A DNA stretch of 64,000 nucleotides from Nitrospira sp. (GCA_018242665.1 JAFEBL010000007.1:186001-250000); one strand, 5' to 3'. Positions 51,644 to 60,997 are shown, numbered from the stretch's first letter. The notes: generated by a model not told the origin, from the letters alone. Made by a program: numbers and translations.

Positions 51644-51928
51644 CTCAAGCATCCCTGCTTCTAAGGGCCACGCGCCTGTCCGGCTTTCTGCCGGGCAGGC
51701 CGAGCCAGCAACGGCGCATAGGGCGGGATCTCTCCAATCCGGAGAGGCAGGCCGCCCCCCCTCTGATGCCGCCGATTTCCGCAGACACTGTCGGTGGACG
51801 TATACCGGAGCTATTGCCAGACATCTGGTTTGCGATCTGATGCCGGTGCGCCGATGTCAGCTTGTGCCGGGGGCGGATGCATAGGGGCGGTGGTCGCGTG
51901 AGGGGGTCTCAGGGGATAGGTCAGAAGC
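51644..51928. other. Intergenic region with two stable inverted repeats
   Basis: CCTGTCCGGC (51675-51684) pairs with GCCGGGCAGG (51690-51699, one G-U pair). A nested structure follows: GGGCGG (51721-51726) with CCGCCC (51752-51757) enclosing CTCTCC/GGAGAG (51730-51735, 51741-51746). No gene or U-tract is seen; the first stem may end the YceI message. Confidence 0.5.
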
Positions 51929-52573
51929 ATGAATCAGGCTGGAAAATTTAGGCAGGTCATCGGTAGGATACGCGGGATGTGGTGGTGGAAATTGGCAGGG
52001 GTGATGGCATTGGTGTGGGCTCTCGGCGTCGTTGAGGCCGGCGCGTTGGAATTTACGGCGGACCAGATCTTAAAGATCAATGGCCGAACCCAGAAAGCCA
52101 ATATCTATTACCGCGACAACATGTGGCGGATCGAGCATCACACGATGGGCCCGGTCAACGTCAGCATCGTGCGGAAAGACAAGCAGGTGGTCTGGCTGCT
52201 GCTGTCGCGGATGAAACACTTCAAGACGGTGCCGTATAAGTCTGATCAAGATCTCAAAGTCACGGAACATTTGGAGGGGGAGGTGTCGCGCGAAGAAATC
52301 GGGACGGAAACGCGCGAGGGGCACCCGACGACGTTGTATGAAGTGACGGTGAAGGACGGTGAACGGACGGAGGTGTATTATCAATGGTTCGCCACTGATA
52401 TTCATTTTCCGATGAAGCTCGCCAAGAAGGACGGGAGCTGGATCGTCGAGTATCAGCATGTGAAGTTTCGCCCCTTGATCGACTATCTGTTTCAGTTGCC
52501 GCTCAACTTCGAACCACTGGAAGAATTTGATCAGCCACCTGCTGCTGCGGAGCCGAATCATCCGCCGATGTAG
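51929..52573 (+). CDS. LolA/DUF4412-like exported protein
   Basis: A 214-residue exported protein: hydrophobic signal segment LAGVMALVWALGVVEAGA, then FTADQILKINGRTQKANIYYRDNMWRIEH, DKQVVWLLLSRMKHFKTVPYK and a GHPTTLYEVTVKDGERTEVYYQWF sheet, the beta-barrel pattern of DUF4412/LolA-type proteins. No lipobox. The C-terminal tail is Pro-rich. Function unknown. It starts 285 bases after the YceI gene and is followed after 25 bases by the SUMF1-domain gene, with which it may share a message. Confidence 0.65.
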   Translation: MNQAGKFRQVIGRIRGMWWWKLAGVMALVWALGVVEAGALEFTADQILKINGRTQKANIYYRDNMWRIEHHTMGPVNVSIVRKDKQVVWLLLSRMKHFKTVPYKSDQDLKVTEHLEGEVSREEIGTETREGHPTTLYEVTVKDGERTEVYYQWFATDIHFPMKLAKKDGSWIVEYQHVKFRPLIDYLFQLPLNFEPLEEFDQPPAAAEPNHPPM

Positions 52574-52598
52574 GATGATCAACGGATAAAGGAGTGTC

Positions 52599-53528
52599 AT
52601 GGCGCGTATACGAAGTTTGGCGGTATGGGTGTTGGGCGCGGCACTGTTCGGGATGAGCGGATCCCTCTATGCGCTCGATGTCGCCGATGTCGTCAGGGAA
52701 TGGACGCCGGAAGGAAAGAAGCTGGCGATGGAGCGTGCCAAGTTGCCGGCGCATGACGAGATGATCCGTATCCCGGCCGGTGAATTCCTCATGGGAAGCG
52801 AGAAGAGGGTCGACAAGAACTCCTACCTGGCCGAGTTCCCTCAGCGGAAGGTGTATCTGGATGCCTATGATATCGACAAGTACGAAGTCACCACCATCCA
52901 GTTTTTGAAATATGTACTCGCCCACAACCTCGCGCCCTTGATCGATTGGCAGTACGACGGCGGAAATTTCCAGGAGACCATGGTCAGCCATCCGGTGATG
53001 CACGTCTCTTGGTTCGATGCGGAGGCGTACTGCAAATGGGCGGGGAAACGGCTGCCGACGGAGGCGGAGTGGGAAAAAGCCGCTCGCGGCGAAGATGGAC
53101 GCATCTATCCCTGGGGCAACCAAATGGCGGGGCTCTCTCGCGCGAATTTCGGTCGGACTGGGCTGTCGGGGCCGGTGCGCGATCGGCCGGAACGGCTGCT
53201 GCTCTATCCGCCGATTATCTCAGTGGATAAGTATGACAATGCGATGAGCCCATACGGACTCTTTCAGATGGCGGGAAATGTGGCTGAATGGGTCGCGGAT
53301 TGGTACGACCCGAAATACTATGCCGGTGCGCCGGACAAAAATCCAAAAGGCCCTGAAACCGGCAGTCAACGGAGCTTTCGCGGCGGTGGTTGGATCGACA
53401 GCACGCCCAGTGTTCGTGTCGCACAGCGCAACGGGACGGATCCCAACACCAAGATGAACTGGATGGGATTCCGCTGTGCGCGCGATGCCAACGAGGGGAC
53501 GGCGGCCCCAACCATCGAGGCGAAATAA
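52599..53528 (+). CDS. Secreted SUMF1-domain protein (FGE-like, no catalytic Cys)
   Basis: A 309-residue exported protein of the formylglycine-generating-enzyme (FGE-sulfatase) fold. After the signal peptide: MIRIPAGEFLMGSE, YLDAYDIDKYEVTTIQFLKY, HVSWFDAEAYCKWAGKRLPTEAEWEKAARG, PYGLFQMAGNVAEWVADWYDP, RGGGWIDSTPS and MGFRCARD. The catalytic pair of real FGE (Cys-x4-Cys after the RGGSW strand) is absent: that loop reads WIDSTPSVRVAQ. It is probably a binding or structural protein rather than an enzyme on sulfatases. AAAGGAG precedes the ATG. Confidence 0.88.
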   Translation: MARIRSLAVWVLGAALFGMSGSLYALDVADVVREWTPEGKKLAMERAKLPAHDEMIRIPAGEFLMGSEKRVDKNSYLAEFPQRKVYLDAYDIDKYEVTTIQFLKYVLAHNLAPLIDWQYDGGNFQETMVSHPVMHVSWFDAEAYCKWAGKRLPTEAEWEKAARGEDGRIYPWGNQMAGLSRANFGRTGLSGPVRDRPERLLLYPPIISVDKYDNAMSPYGLFQMAGNVAEWVADWYDPKYYAGAPDKNPKGPETGSQRSFRGGGWIDSTPSVRVAQRNGTDPNTKMNWMGFRCARDANEGTAAPTIEAK

Positions 53529-53577
53529 TTGCGATTGCGGCTGGAGCTCTTGCGGGTGTCAGACTGGCCTGTGCCCT

Positions 53578-54423
53578 TCAGATTGCTCGTTTGATAGTCA
53601 ACAGACGCTGAACCTGCTCGCTCGTTTCCTTCACGAGAATGCCCATTTTCCCGTGCGAGGGCTCAAAGTCCACCGGCAAGCCATGGCTGCGGATGCGTTC
53701 GCTGGCCGTGGGGCCGATGGAGGCGACGACCAGTCTCCCGCAGGCTTGCTTGAATGGCTCTGCCTGTTCCTCCTGTCCTGCCAGTTGCATCACATGATCG
53801 ATCTGGGCGGCATTGGTGAGCAACATCACCTGAACGTGTCCCGCCAGAATCTGGCGTAAGGCTTCTTTCAGCGGCCCGATGTCTTCCGGGAGTGCCCAGC
53901 GATAGATGGGCACGGGAGTGACGTGTGCCCCCCGCTGCTTCAGGGCCTCTAAGAGGTCGCGGTTCGATACTCCATATTCCTGCACCGCCACGCGCAAGCC
54001 TTGTACGGGCCGGTGGGTGTCCAATGTGGAGATGACATCCATCCAGGTATTGGGCTCAGGGACGGTGAAGGTCGGTTGGAATCCCAGCGCCTTCAGCGCG
54101 GCGACCGGTTTGGGGCCACGGGCGATCAGAAGGGTGCTCTTCAACGCGGTGACAATGTCGCGTTTGGCATAGTGACGTTCGAGAATCTCAAAGAGGGCGG
54201 TAGTGCCGGCGCCGGTCATCAGCACCAGCACGTCAAGCCCTTCTCTCATCAGCTGTTCGCCAAACTGTAACGCCGCCGAATTGTCTTCCAGCGGGATTTC
54301 GCGCAGAGCCGGCGCCACGAGGGGGGTACCCCCGTAGCGTACGATCAGTCTCGCCATGTCCGACGCCATGCGCGATTCAAACGACGCGACGGTGAGACCC
54401 GAGAATCCTTTGGCTTCTGCCAT
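53578..54423 (-). CDS. Uroporphyrinogen-III synthase-like protein (HemD family)
   Basis: A 281-residue protein with the two-domain HemD fold: LTVASFESRMASDMARLIVRYGGTPLVAPALREIPL at the start, VLVLMTGAGTTALFEIL, LIARGPKPVAALKALG, a second half with LRVAVQEYGVSNRDLLEALKQRGAHVTPVPIYRWALPED, VMLLTNAAQIDHVMQLA and VVASIGPTASERIRSHGLP. Real HemD closes the tetrapyrrole ring in haem synthesis; no hemABC genes adjoin it, so a role elsewhere in haem/d1 or as a paralogue cannot be excluded. It converges on the SUMF1 gene before it and precedes another SUMF1 gene on the same strand. Confidence 0.82.
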   Translation of the reverse strand: MAEAKGFSGLTVASFESRMASDMARLIVRYGGTPLVAPALREIPLEDNSAALQFGEQLMREGLDVLVLMTGAGTTALFEILERHYAKRDIVTALKSTLLIARGPKPVAALKALGFQPTFTVPEPNTWMDVISTLDTHRPVQGLRVAVQEYGVSNRDLLEALKQRGAHVTPVPIYRWALPEDIGPLKEALRQILAGHVQVMLLTNAAQIDHVMQLAGQEEQAEPFKQACGRLVVASIGPTASERIRSHGLPVDFEPSHGKMGILVKETSEQVQRLLTIKRAI

Positions 54424-54443
54424 CGTGATGTCCGACTAGAAGG

Positions 54444-55283
54444 TTACTGAGCATCCGCCGCGCAGCGGAATCCCGTCGATTCATTTCTCATGGTCGGATC
54501 GCTATCGACTCGAGTGAAGATGCGAACGGTCGGGGTCTCATTTTGCCAGCCGGCCCCGCGGATAACCTTCTTCGTGCCGCTCTCGGGTCCGGGAGGATTC
54601 TTGGCGGGACTCTTTTCATAATATTTCCCGTCGTACCAGTCGTTGACCCATTCCCACACATTGCCCGCCATGTCATACACGCCGTAGGGACTTTTGCCTT
54701 TTTCGTAACTGCCTACCGGCATCAAAGTCTTTTCCCCGACCCACTTCTGATTGAAGTTCAGATGTCCGTTGGTGGGCTCGACATTGCCCCATGGGAAGCG
54801 CCAGTCGTTGTTGCCCTTGGCGGCCTTTTCCCATTCGGCTTCTCGCGGCAACCGCCGGCCCGCCCATGTGCAGTAGGCATCGGCATCGGCCCAGTCCACA
54901 TTGATCACCGGACGGTCGGCGAGCGAGGCGGGAATGCCGACCCCTTCCCAGAGATTCCGGGTGGGATTTTTTGGATTTTGCGGCACGCGGTGACTGGTGG
55001 CCTTCACAAACTCCAAATACCGCCCATTGGTGATCTCATACTTGTCGATATAAAAGGGGTCGATCTCGATCACATGGCGGGGATATTCATCGCGTCCGCC
55101 GTCACGGTCGCCCGCCGGAACCCCCATCGGGTAGGAGCCTGCTGGGATGAGCACGAGCGGCGCCCCGTCTTTTCCCGTGATTTCTTTGGGCAGAGCGGCC
55201 TGCTCTGCGGCGAATGCGTGAGATCCCGTGCCGTTGAATCCGATGAGCGCCACCACCAATGCGAGGACGGATCGTGCCAACAT
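54444..55283 (-). CDS. Secreted SUMF1-domain protein 2 (no catalytic Cys)
   Basis: A 279-residue exported protein: signal peptide ending GSHAFAAE, then LVLIPAGSYPMGVPAGDRDGGRDEYPRHVIEIDPFYIDKYEITNGRYLEF, INVDWADADAYCTWAGRRLPREAEWEKAAKG, YGVYDMAGNVWEWVNDWYD and TGFRCAAD, the full FGE-sulfatase fold. The loop after RGAGW reads QNETPTVRI with no Cys-x4-Cys, so it should not make formylglycine. Start at 55283 is supported by AGGAGT; the long frame upstream is unsupported. It precedes the HemD-like gene on the same strand with a 20-base gap. Confidence 0.88.
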   Translation of the reverse strand: MLARSVLALVVALIGFNGTGSHAFAAEQAALPKEITGKDGAPLVLIPAGSYPMGVPAGDRDGGRDEYPRHVIEIDPFYIDKYEITNGRYLEFVKATSHRVPQNPKNPTRNLWEGVGIPASLADRPVINVDWADADAYCTWAGRRLPREAEWEKAAKGNNDWRFPWGNVEPTNGHLNFNQKWVGEKTLMPVGSYEKGKSPYGVYDMAGNVWEWVNDWYDGKYYEKSPAKNPPGPESGTKKVIRGAGWQNETPTVRIFTRVDSDPTMRNESTGFRCAADAQ

Positions 55284-55407
55284 AGCGTCAAACTCCTTTG
55301 GTTCGTAACACACGATGCCCGATCGTACCACAGCCGCGGAGTTTTCAAACATGACTTGCCTGGGCAAAATGATGGTTCTGTCTGCGGTCGCTGCTGGCGG
55401 TTGAGGA

Positions 55408-55437
55408 TTGACGCGATGGTAGGCCCGCACCTACTAT
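55408..55437 (+). promoter_or_regulatory. Candidate promoter of the VOC gene
   Basis: TTGACG (55408-55413), 18 bases, TACTAT (55432-55437); predicted start some 14 bases before the VOC ATG, just ahead of its CAGGAGA ribosome-binding site. Confidence 0.35.
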
Positions 55438-55457
55438 ACGCGCCAGGAGATATCGGC

Positions 55458-55904
55458 ATGACATCCCACCGAGGCTTACGGCATCTGGCCCTCCGTGTGA
55501 CGAACCTGGCACGGTCGCGCGCCTTTTACGAGCGACTGCTCGGGATGAAGGTGGTCTGGGAGCCGGATCCGGACAATGTCTACTTCAGTTCGGGATCCGA
55601 CAATCTGGCCTTGCATCAAATCGGCCCCACCGAGCTGGCCCAGTATCAGCCGCCGCGGGGACAGCTCCTCGACCACTTCGGCGTGATCCTGGAAAGCCCG
55701 GCTCATGTTGATGACATGTTTCGCGAGGTGCAACGCGAGATGACGCAATACGGCGCCACGATCGCCAAGCCCCCCAAGCAGCATCGCGACGGCAGCTATT
55801 CGTTTTACTTCACCGACCCGGACGGCAACGTGATTCAAGCATTGTACGAGCCCACGATCAGCCTGATGGAACTAACGCCCTCAGGCCGCGGCACAGGGCG
55901 GTGA
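55458..55904 (+). CDS. VOC (glyoxalase/dioxygenase fold) protein
   Basis: A 148-residue vicinal-oxygen-chelate protein: RHLALRVTNLARSRAFYERLLGMKVVWEPDPDNVYFSSGSDNLALHQ as the first beta-alpha-beta-beta-beta module and HFGVILESPAHVDDMFREV plus FYFTDPDGNVIQALYEP as the second. The metal ligands His (RHLAL), His (DHFGV) and Glu (ALYEP) are in their usual places, so it may bind a divalent metal. The substrate is unknown. CAGGAGA precedes the ATG. It lies 3 bases before the metallo-beta-lactamase-fold gene, forming an operon. Confidence 0.85.
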   Translation: MTSHRGLRHLALRVTNLARSRAFYERLLGMKVVWEPDPDNVYFSSGSDNLALHQIGPTELAQYQPPRGQLLDHFGVILESPAHVDDMFREVQREMTQYGATIAKPPKQHRDGSYSFYFTDPDGNVIQALYEPTISLMELTPSGRGTGR

Positions 55905-55907
55905 CGC

Positions 55908-57527
55908 ATGGGACTTTGGGACGCATGGCCGCGCGATCAGTATGTGGGGCTAGCCCCGTGGGTCTGGGTCCAGCTTGAAAGCAACCAGTCGCCCGGACCC
56001 TTTCCGTTTGTGGGCGGCGTGGCACCGGAGGTGGTGGCCAGTCTCCACGAAGCCCATAGCCTGTTTCTGGCCTGCATCGAAACGGCCATCAGCGATGTCT
56101 TTTCCCGGCGTGCCGTCCTCGATGATCCGCAGACCCGTGTGCGGATGGAAGATGCCTATGCCGAATTGGTCAATTCCCGGCAGCAATTGAGTCAACACAT
56201 CACGGCCCGACGCCAACCCGACGGGCAGTTCCACTGGTCGCATCCCTTCGATGCCACAAAATCCGCCACGGTCGTGAATACCGGGCTGCGTATCTTCAAC
56301 GCCGTGAAACGGCAGGCGATCCCTGTCCCGTTCGAGCGTCCGATGGGTCCGGTGGTGGGCAAACTGCTGGGTATGCTGGATGGCACGCAGCAAGCCGGGG
56401 CGATCAGGACCATTGTGACGACGGCCGGGCGGGAGGGCGAGCGCCTGCTCACCAAACTGATGGAACTGTTTCTCCAATACGAGTGCCTCACGCCCACGAG
56501 CCAGGCCACAGTCCGCCATCATTGGTTGGCGCAGATGAACGATCGGGACACGGTGCACCTCGGCCATGCCGCGCTACTCTATCGGCAACGCGACCAGTTT
56601 CTGCTTTTCGATCCCTGGTTGTTGCCCTGGTTTGCAGAATCGAATGTGCCGAGCCTGTGGGTGTCCTTGCTCCCGAAGCCGGCGGCGATTTTTCTGACGC
56701 ATGATCATGACGACCATGTGGACCCTCGAACCTTGCTGCATGTGCCGAAGGATGTACCCATCGTCATCCCTAGTCGGCGGAATCGGAAGAAATTCTATTA
56801 CGACTATCTGCCGCTCCTCCGGGAATTGGGATTCAGCCATATTATCGAACTCGCCCATGGCGAGGCCTGGAACTTCGACGGGGGCGCCGTCGTCTCAGTG
56901 CCGTTTTATGGCGAGGACCCCTGCGACCTGGAGATGCCGAGGAATTGTTATCTCGTGACCGACCGGGGGCAAAATGTCCTGGTGCATGCCGACAGCGGCC
57001 CGACGAACAGCGGCCGATCGGCTATTCAGGAAGGGGTCATTCAGCAGTTGGTCCAGAAATATGGACCCCTGTCCCTAGTCCTGGCTTCTCAACAGCAATT
57101 ACAGGAGATTCGCAGCTACGCCGCCCATGCGCCGCTGTCGCATCCGGGGCAATGGCTCGACGTGGGGGAGAATGGATACCTCACCAACCGATATCTGGAT
57201 GAATTGTGCGCAACGGCCCAGGCGAGACTCTTTGTGTCCTATGCGACAGGCGGCGCCGATTGGTATCCCGATCATCTGTCCTTCATGTTCAGCCAGCGCA
57301 ATCCGGCTCGTACGGCTCTGCTCACTGCGCATTGGGAACCCCCGGACAAGTTGGAACATCTTCTGAAACAGCACGATTGCCGCTATCATCGTGCTCACGC
57401 ATTGGATGTGTTTCGCGCGGGCGCCGACGGGTCAGTAGAGGTCCGCTCTATGGCCGAGGCCTTATCGCCCATGCCGCTCTACCGGCTCGATCATGGCGAA
57501 CCGGCATTCATGAAGCGGGCGAGGTAA
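55908..57527 (+). CDS. Metallo-beta-lactamase-fold hydrolase with long N-terminal domain
   Basis: A 539-residue protein. The C-terminal 300 residues form a metallo-beta-lactamase fold: [19 protein letters not shown] (His265, His267, Asp269, His270), LVHADSGPT and further metal-site loops. The N-terminal 215 residues ([49 protein letters not shown]) are helical and unlike the usual RNase Z or UlaG proteins. Substrate unknown. It starts 3 bases after the VOC gene and 22 bases before the UDP-sugar epimerase gene. ATG has only a weak ribosome-binding site, so coupling to the VOC gene is likely. Confidence 0.82.
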   Translation: MGLWDAWPRDQYVGLAPWVWVQLESNQSPGPFPFVGGVAPEVVASLHEAHSLFLACIETAISDVFSRRAVLDDPQTRVRMEDAYAELVNSRQQLSQHITARRQPDGQFHWSHPFDATKSATVVNTGLRIFNAVKRQAIPVPFERPMGPVVGKLLGMLDGTQQAGAIRTIVTTAGREGERLLTKLMELFLQYECLTPTSQATVRHHWLAQMNDRDTVHLGHAALLYRQRDQFLLFDPWLLPWFAESNVPSLWVSLLPKPAAIFLTHDHDDHVDPRTLLHVPKDVPIVIPSRRNRKKFYYDYLPLLRELGFSHIIELAHGEAWNFDGGAVVSVPFYGEDPCDLEMPRNCYLVTDRGQNVLVHADSGPTNSGRSAIQEGVIQQLVQKYGPLSLVLASQQQLQEIRSYAAHAPLSHPGQWLDVGENGYLTNRYLDELCATAQARLFVSYATGGADWYPDHLSFMFSQRNPARTALLTAHWEPPDKLEHLLKQHDCRYHRAHALDVFRAGADGSVEVRSMAEALSPMPLYRLDHGEPAFMKRAR

Positions 57528-57549
57528 TTTCCAGAAGGGAAAGAGTTCT

Positions 57550-58572
57550 ATGGGATCTGAGAAAGGAGTCGTACTCGTCACCGGCGCTGCGGGATTCATC
57601 GGGTCTCATGTGGCCAGGCGGTTGCTGGATCGCGGGGATTCCGTGCTGGGGCTGGACAATCTGAACGATTATTACGACGTTCGCTTGAAAGAAGCCCGTC
57701 TGGCCCGGCTGCAGACACACCCGCAGTTTCAATTTGTGAAGCTTGATGTGTCGGATCGGCCCGGCATGGCGGCTCTGTTCGAGCAGCAGGGTATTCGACG
57801 CGTCGTGCATCTGGCGGCGCAGGCCGGCGTCCGCTACTCGCTCGTGAATCCCCATGCCTATACGGCGAGTAACGTCGATGGGTTTTTAAATGTGTTGGAA
57901 GGCTGTCGGCATCACAAGGTCGAACACTTGGTCTATGCATCCACCAGTTCGGTCTACGGCGGCCATACGAAAATGCCGTTTTCGGTGCACGACAATGTCG
58001 ACCATCCCGTGTCGCTCTATGCCGCGACGAAGAAGGCCAACGAACTGATGGCGCACTGTTATGCGCATCTGTATCGGTATCCGATTACGGGCTTGCGGTT
58101 CTTCACGGTCTACGGGCCTTGGGGCCGTCCGGACATGGCGCTGTTTTTGTTCACGAAGGCGATTCTCGAAGGTAAACCGATCGATGTCTTCAATCATGGG
58201 AAGATGAAACGAGACTTTACCTACGTGGACGATATCGCCGAAGGCGTGCTGCGTACGCTCGATCGGCCCGCGCAGGTTGATCAAAACTGGTCGAGCGATA
58301 ACCCCGACCCCGGAAGCAGTTCCGCACCGTATCGACTCTACAATATCGGCAACAATCAGCCGGTCGACCTCCTGCGTTTCATCGAGGTGCTTGAGCAGAC
58401 GCTCGGCAAGAAGGCCGAAAAAAATCTTCTGCCGCTCCAGGCCGGCGATGTGCCGGCCACCTATGCCGACGTCGCAGACTTGATGCGCGACACCGGCTTC
58501 AAGCCGGCCACGTCGATCGAAACCGGCATCGCCAGATTTGTCGAGTGGTATCGGGAGTATTACCACATATAG
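57550..58572 (+). CDS. UDP-glucuronate 4-epimerase-type NAD-dependent epimerase
   Basis: A 340-residue extended short-chain dehydrogenase: [15 protein letters not shown] (Gly-rich NAD loop), [36 protein letters not shown], the STSSVYGG strand, [19 protein letters not shown] with catalytic Tyr-x3-Lys, [18 protein letters not shown] and a C-terminal substrate domain. NLNDYYD and [10 protein letters not shown] are typical of UDP-glucuronate 4-epimerases, making UDP-galacturonate for polysaccharide. A 22-base gap separates it from the previous gene. Confidence 0.9.
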   Translation: MGSEKGVVLVTGAAGFIGSHVARRLLDRGDSVLGLDNLNDYYDVRLKEARLARLQTHPQFQFVKLDVSDRPGMAALFEQQGIRRVVHLAAQAGVRYSLVNPHAYTASNVDGFLNVLEGCRHHKVEHLVYASTSSVYGGHTKMPFSVHDNVDHPVSLYAATKKANELMAHCYAHLYRYPITGLRFFTVYGPWGRPDMALFLFTKAILEGKPIDVFNHGKMKRDFTYVDDIAEGVLRTLDRPAQVDQNWSSDNPDPGSSSAPYRLYNIGNNQPVDLLRFIEVLEQTLGKKAEKNLLPLQAGDVPATYADVADLMRDTGFKPATSIETGIARFVEWYREYYHI

Positions 58573-58729
58573 CTCGGTCCGACTCGCTGCCCACACGTAG
58601 ACGATCTGCTTGCTGGTAGGGACATGATCTCGCCGTGGAGACTCTATCGCGCAGATGACGGCAAGCAAGCACAGGGACCGGTAGACCGTCCAGACCACGA
58701 CGCAGTCGCGCGCTCACTCCATTTACGCC

Positions 58730-60904
58730 ATGAATGATCGGCCAGAATGTTCCCGCCGACAGCTGATCAAAGCTCTGGTCGGACTCGGCTTCGTGGTCGT
58801 GGCACGTTCTCCGACTGCTCTCTTTGCGGAGGGATCGGCTGAGTTCAAGGTTGACAGTACGGCTCCGCTGATTCGCGCCCCGAAAGACCCGCACCAATGG
58901 CCATCCTGGAAGGACGGACTCCAGGAATGGCGGGATCACGCGCGCGCCGCCTTGAGATACGACAACCGGCGCTATCACGACCCAGCCCAGGCCTGGGTGA
59001 CATCCAGCTTCTCCAGTTGCTTTCTCATGCTGTATGACCAGACCTTCTACGATCATCAGTCGGGCCACTATGACGTGGAGTCCTTCCTTCGAAAAGCCGT
59101 GGAGGATTTTGGCGGCTTCGACAACCTGATTCTCTGGCATGCCTATCCGCGAATCGGCACGGATGACCGCAATCAGTTCGACTTTTACCGAGATATGCCA
59201 GGGGGACTTCCCGGCATTCGGGATGTGGTCAGGCGATGCCACCAGCTAGGCGTCAAGGCGCTGGTCGTGTATAAGCCATGGGATGTGGGAACGAGGCGCG
59301 AGACGGTATCGGACGTGGAGGCTTTGGCCCTATTGGTAAGGGAGACCGAGGCGGATGGCGTCTATCTCGATACGATGCTGGAGGCTCCTGAACCTCTCCG
59401 CGCTGCCCTCGACGGAGTCGGTCCCGGACTGGTCATAGAAGGTGAGGGCGTGTTGCCGCTCGAGCATATCCACGACCATCACATGTCGTGGGCGCAATAT
59501 TTTGAGGACAGCGAGACCCCGGGGATTCTCAGAAATAAATGGCTTGAACGCCGCCACATGATGCACCAAACCGCTCGATGGAGGCGCGACCGTTCAGCTC
59601 AACTTCACACGGCGTGGATGAATGGCAGCGGTATGGTGGTCTGGGAGATCGTCTTCGGTGCATGGGTGGGATGGTCCGTCCGGGACCGGGCGACCTTGCG
59701 GGCGATGCTTCCGGTGCAACGGCACTTTGCCGCCTTGTTTTCCGGAGAAGGCTGGACGCCGCTCGTTCAGACGGAGGTTCCGCATGTCTATGCCTCGCTC
59801 TGGGAAGAGGGCGGGATCAGGCTCTGGACAGTGGTGAACCGTCACGATCAGCCGGTTTCAGGGCTGTTGCTGAAGATTCCGGCGATGGACGCTGTCGTTT
59901 ATTTTGATGTGATGACGGGCGAACAGCTGCATCCACGAGTCGAAAAGGGAGAAGCATGGATCTCTGGCACCTTGGCATCGCGGGGAATCGGCGGCTTTGT
60001 GACCGGCGATTCGTCCGCGTTCGGGGCCGATTTTGAGCAACTCATGGCCATGCAGCGAAGCGGCCGGTTGAACGTGCCCCGGTCCGGGGATTTTCCTCAG
60101 CGCCCTGTGGTGCATCTGAGTGCGCCGTTGGGTCTTGATCCTCAGGTTGAACCGAAGCGCTCAGAGATGGCCGACATTCCATCCGCGAGTTTCACCATGC
60201 GAGTACAACTCAGGACGCGAGAATGCGGCTTTTACGAGAATGAACTGGAGCAGGATGAACTCTACGGGAACTTCCACAAGCCGCGAATCTTCGAACGCCG
60301 CGTGACGTTGGCGGCCTATGCCATCGACATCACTCCTGTCACCAATGCGCAGTACGCAGAATTTCTTCGGGCGACGGGCTATAGCCCCCGCGTTCAGGAG
60401 CACTTTCTGAAACATTGGATCGGTGGGGCGGTGCCTGCCGGGAAAGAAGACCATCCGGTCGTCTACGTCTGTTTGGACGATGCCCGTGCCTATGCACGAT
60501 GGGCAGGGAAAACCATCCCAAGCGAAGAGCAATGGCAATATGCGGCACAAGGGCCGGAAGGGCTCACCTATCCGTGGGGTCACGTGATGGAGCCGGGCCG
60601 GTGCAATGGTGGCGAATCGGGCGGGACCACGAGTGTGCAGGCATTTCCTGCCGGGCGTTCTCCATTCGGGTGTTATGACATGTGCGGCAATGTCTGGGAA
60701 TGGACGGAGAGTGAACGGACTGATGGCCGAACGCGGTTCTGCATGATCCGAGGCGGGTCCTACTACCGCGCCCAGGGGTCCCATTGGTACATGGACGGCG
60801 GCCCTCAGTCTGCCGATTTTGCCGCGAAGTTTCTCCTGTTGTGGCCTGGCTTGGATCGCTGCGCCACGATTGGCTTTCGGTGCGTGGCCAATCGACGCGA
60901 ATGA
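58730..60904 (+). CDS. Tat-exported glycosidase-like barrel fused to a SUMF1 domain
   Basis: A 724-residue fusion. It begins with a canonical Tat signal, SRRQLIK followed by ALVGLGFVVVA. Residues 40-470 resemble a TIM-barrel glycoside hydrolase (FDNLILWHAYPRIGTDDRNQFDFY, GVKALVVYKPW, ADGVYLDTML) with a beta-sandwich after it. Residues about 500-720 are an FGE/SUMF1 domain (RVTLAAYAIDITPVTNAQYAEFL, DDARAYARWAGKTIPSEEQWQYAAQG, PFGCYDMCGNVWEWTES, RGGSYYRAQGSHW, TIGFRCVAN). The FGE catalytic Cys pair after RGGSY is missing. It is exported folded, so a cofactor or disulfide-rich product is possible. The next gene upstream makes a sugar nucleotide. Confidence 0.83.
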   Translation: MNDRPECSRRQLIKALVGLGFVVVARSPTALFAEGSAEFKVDSTAPLIRAPKDPHQWPSWKDGLQEWRDHARAALRYDNRRYHDPAQAWVTSSFSSCFLMLYDQTFYDHQSGHYDVESFLRKAVEDFGGFDNLILWHAYPRIGTDDRNQFDFYRDMPGGLPGIRDVVRRCHQLGVKALVVYKPWDVGTRRETVSDVEALALLVRETEADGVYLDTMLEAPEPLRAALDGVGPGLVIEGEGVLPLEHIHDHHMSWAQYFEDSETPGILRNKWLERRHMMHQTARWRRDRSAQLHTAWMNGSGMVVWEIVFGAWVGWSVRDRATLRAMLPVQRHFAALFSGEGWTPLVQTEVPHVYASLWEEGGIRLWTVVNRHDQPVSGLLLKIPAMDAVVYFDVMTGEQLHPRVEKGEAWISGTLASRGIGGFVTGDSSAFGADFEQLMAMQRSGRLNVPRSGDFPQRPVVHLSAPLGLDPQVEPKRSEMADIPSASFTMRVQLRTRECGFYENELEQDELYGNFHKPRIFERRVTLAAYAIDITPVTNAQYAEFLRATGYSPRVQEHFLKHWIGGAVPAGKEDHPVVYVCLDDARAYARWAGKTIPSEEQWQYAAQGPEGLTYPWGHVMEPGRCNGGESGGTTSVQAFPAGRSPFGCYDMCGNVWEWTESERTDGRTRFCMIRGGSYYRAQGSHWYMDGGPQSADFAAKFLLLWPGLDRCATIGFRCVANRRE

Positions 60905-60997
60905 TGATTCATCCCAATTCAATTGAGCGGGAACTACACTCCTCCACCGATCAGCGAGAAGACCCATGCGTGTTATTGGTCGGGGCCCGTCATCCAC

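Noticed and set aside
51929-53528. A riboswitch upstream of the LolA-like and SUMF1 genes
   Set aside because: The inverted repeats at 51675-51757 match no riboswitch consensus I can recall, including those for TPP, cobalamin, fluoride and c-di-GMP.
54543-55457. A long plus-strand open frame in front of the VOC domain, seeming to give a 453-residue fusion
   Set aside because: It is antisense to the SUMF1 gene at 54444-55283, which has signal peptide and domain support; the VOC protein has its own ribosome-binding site at 55458.
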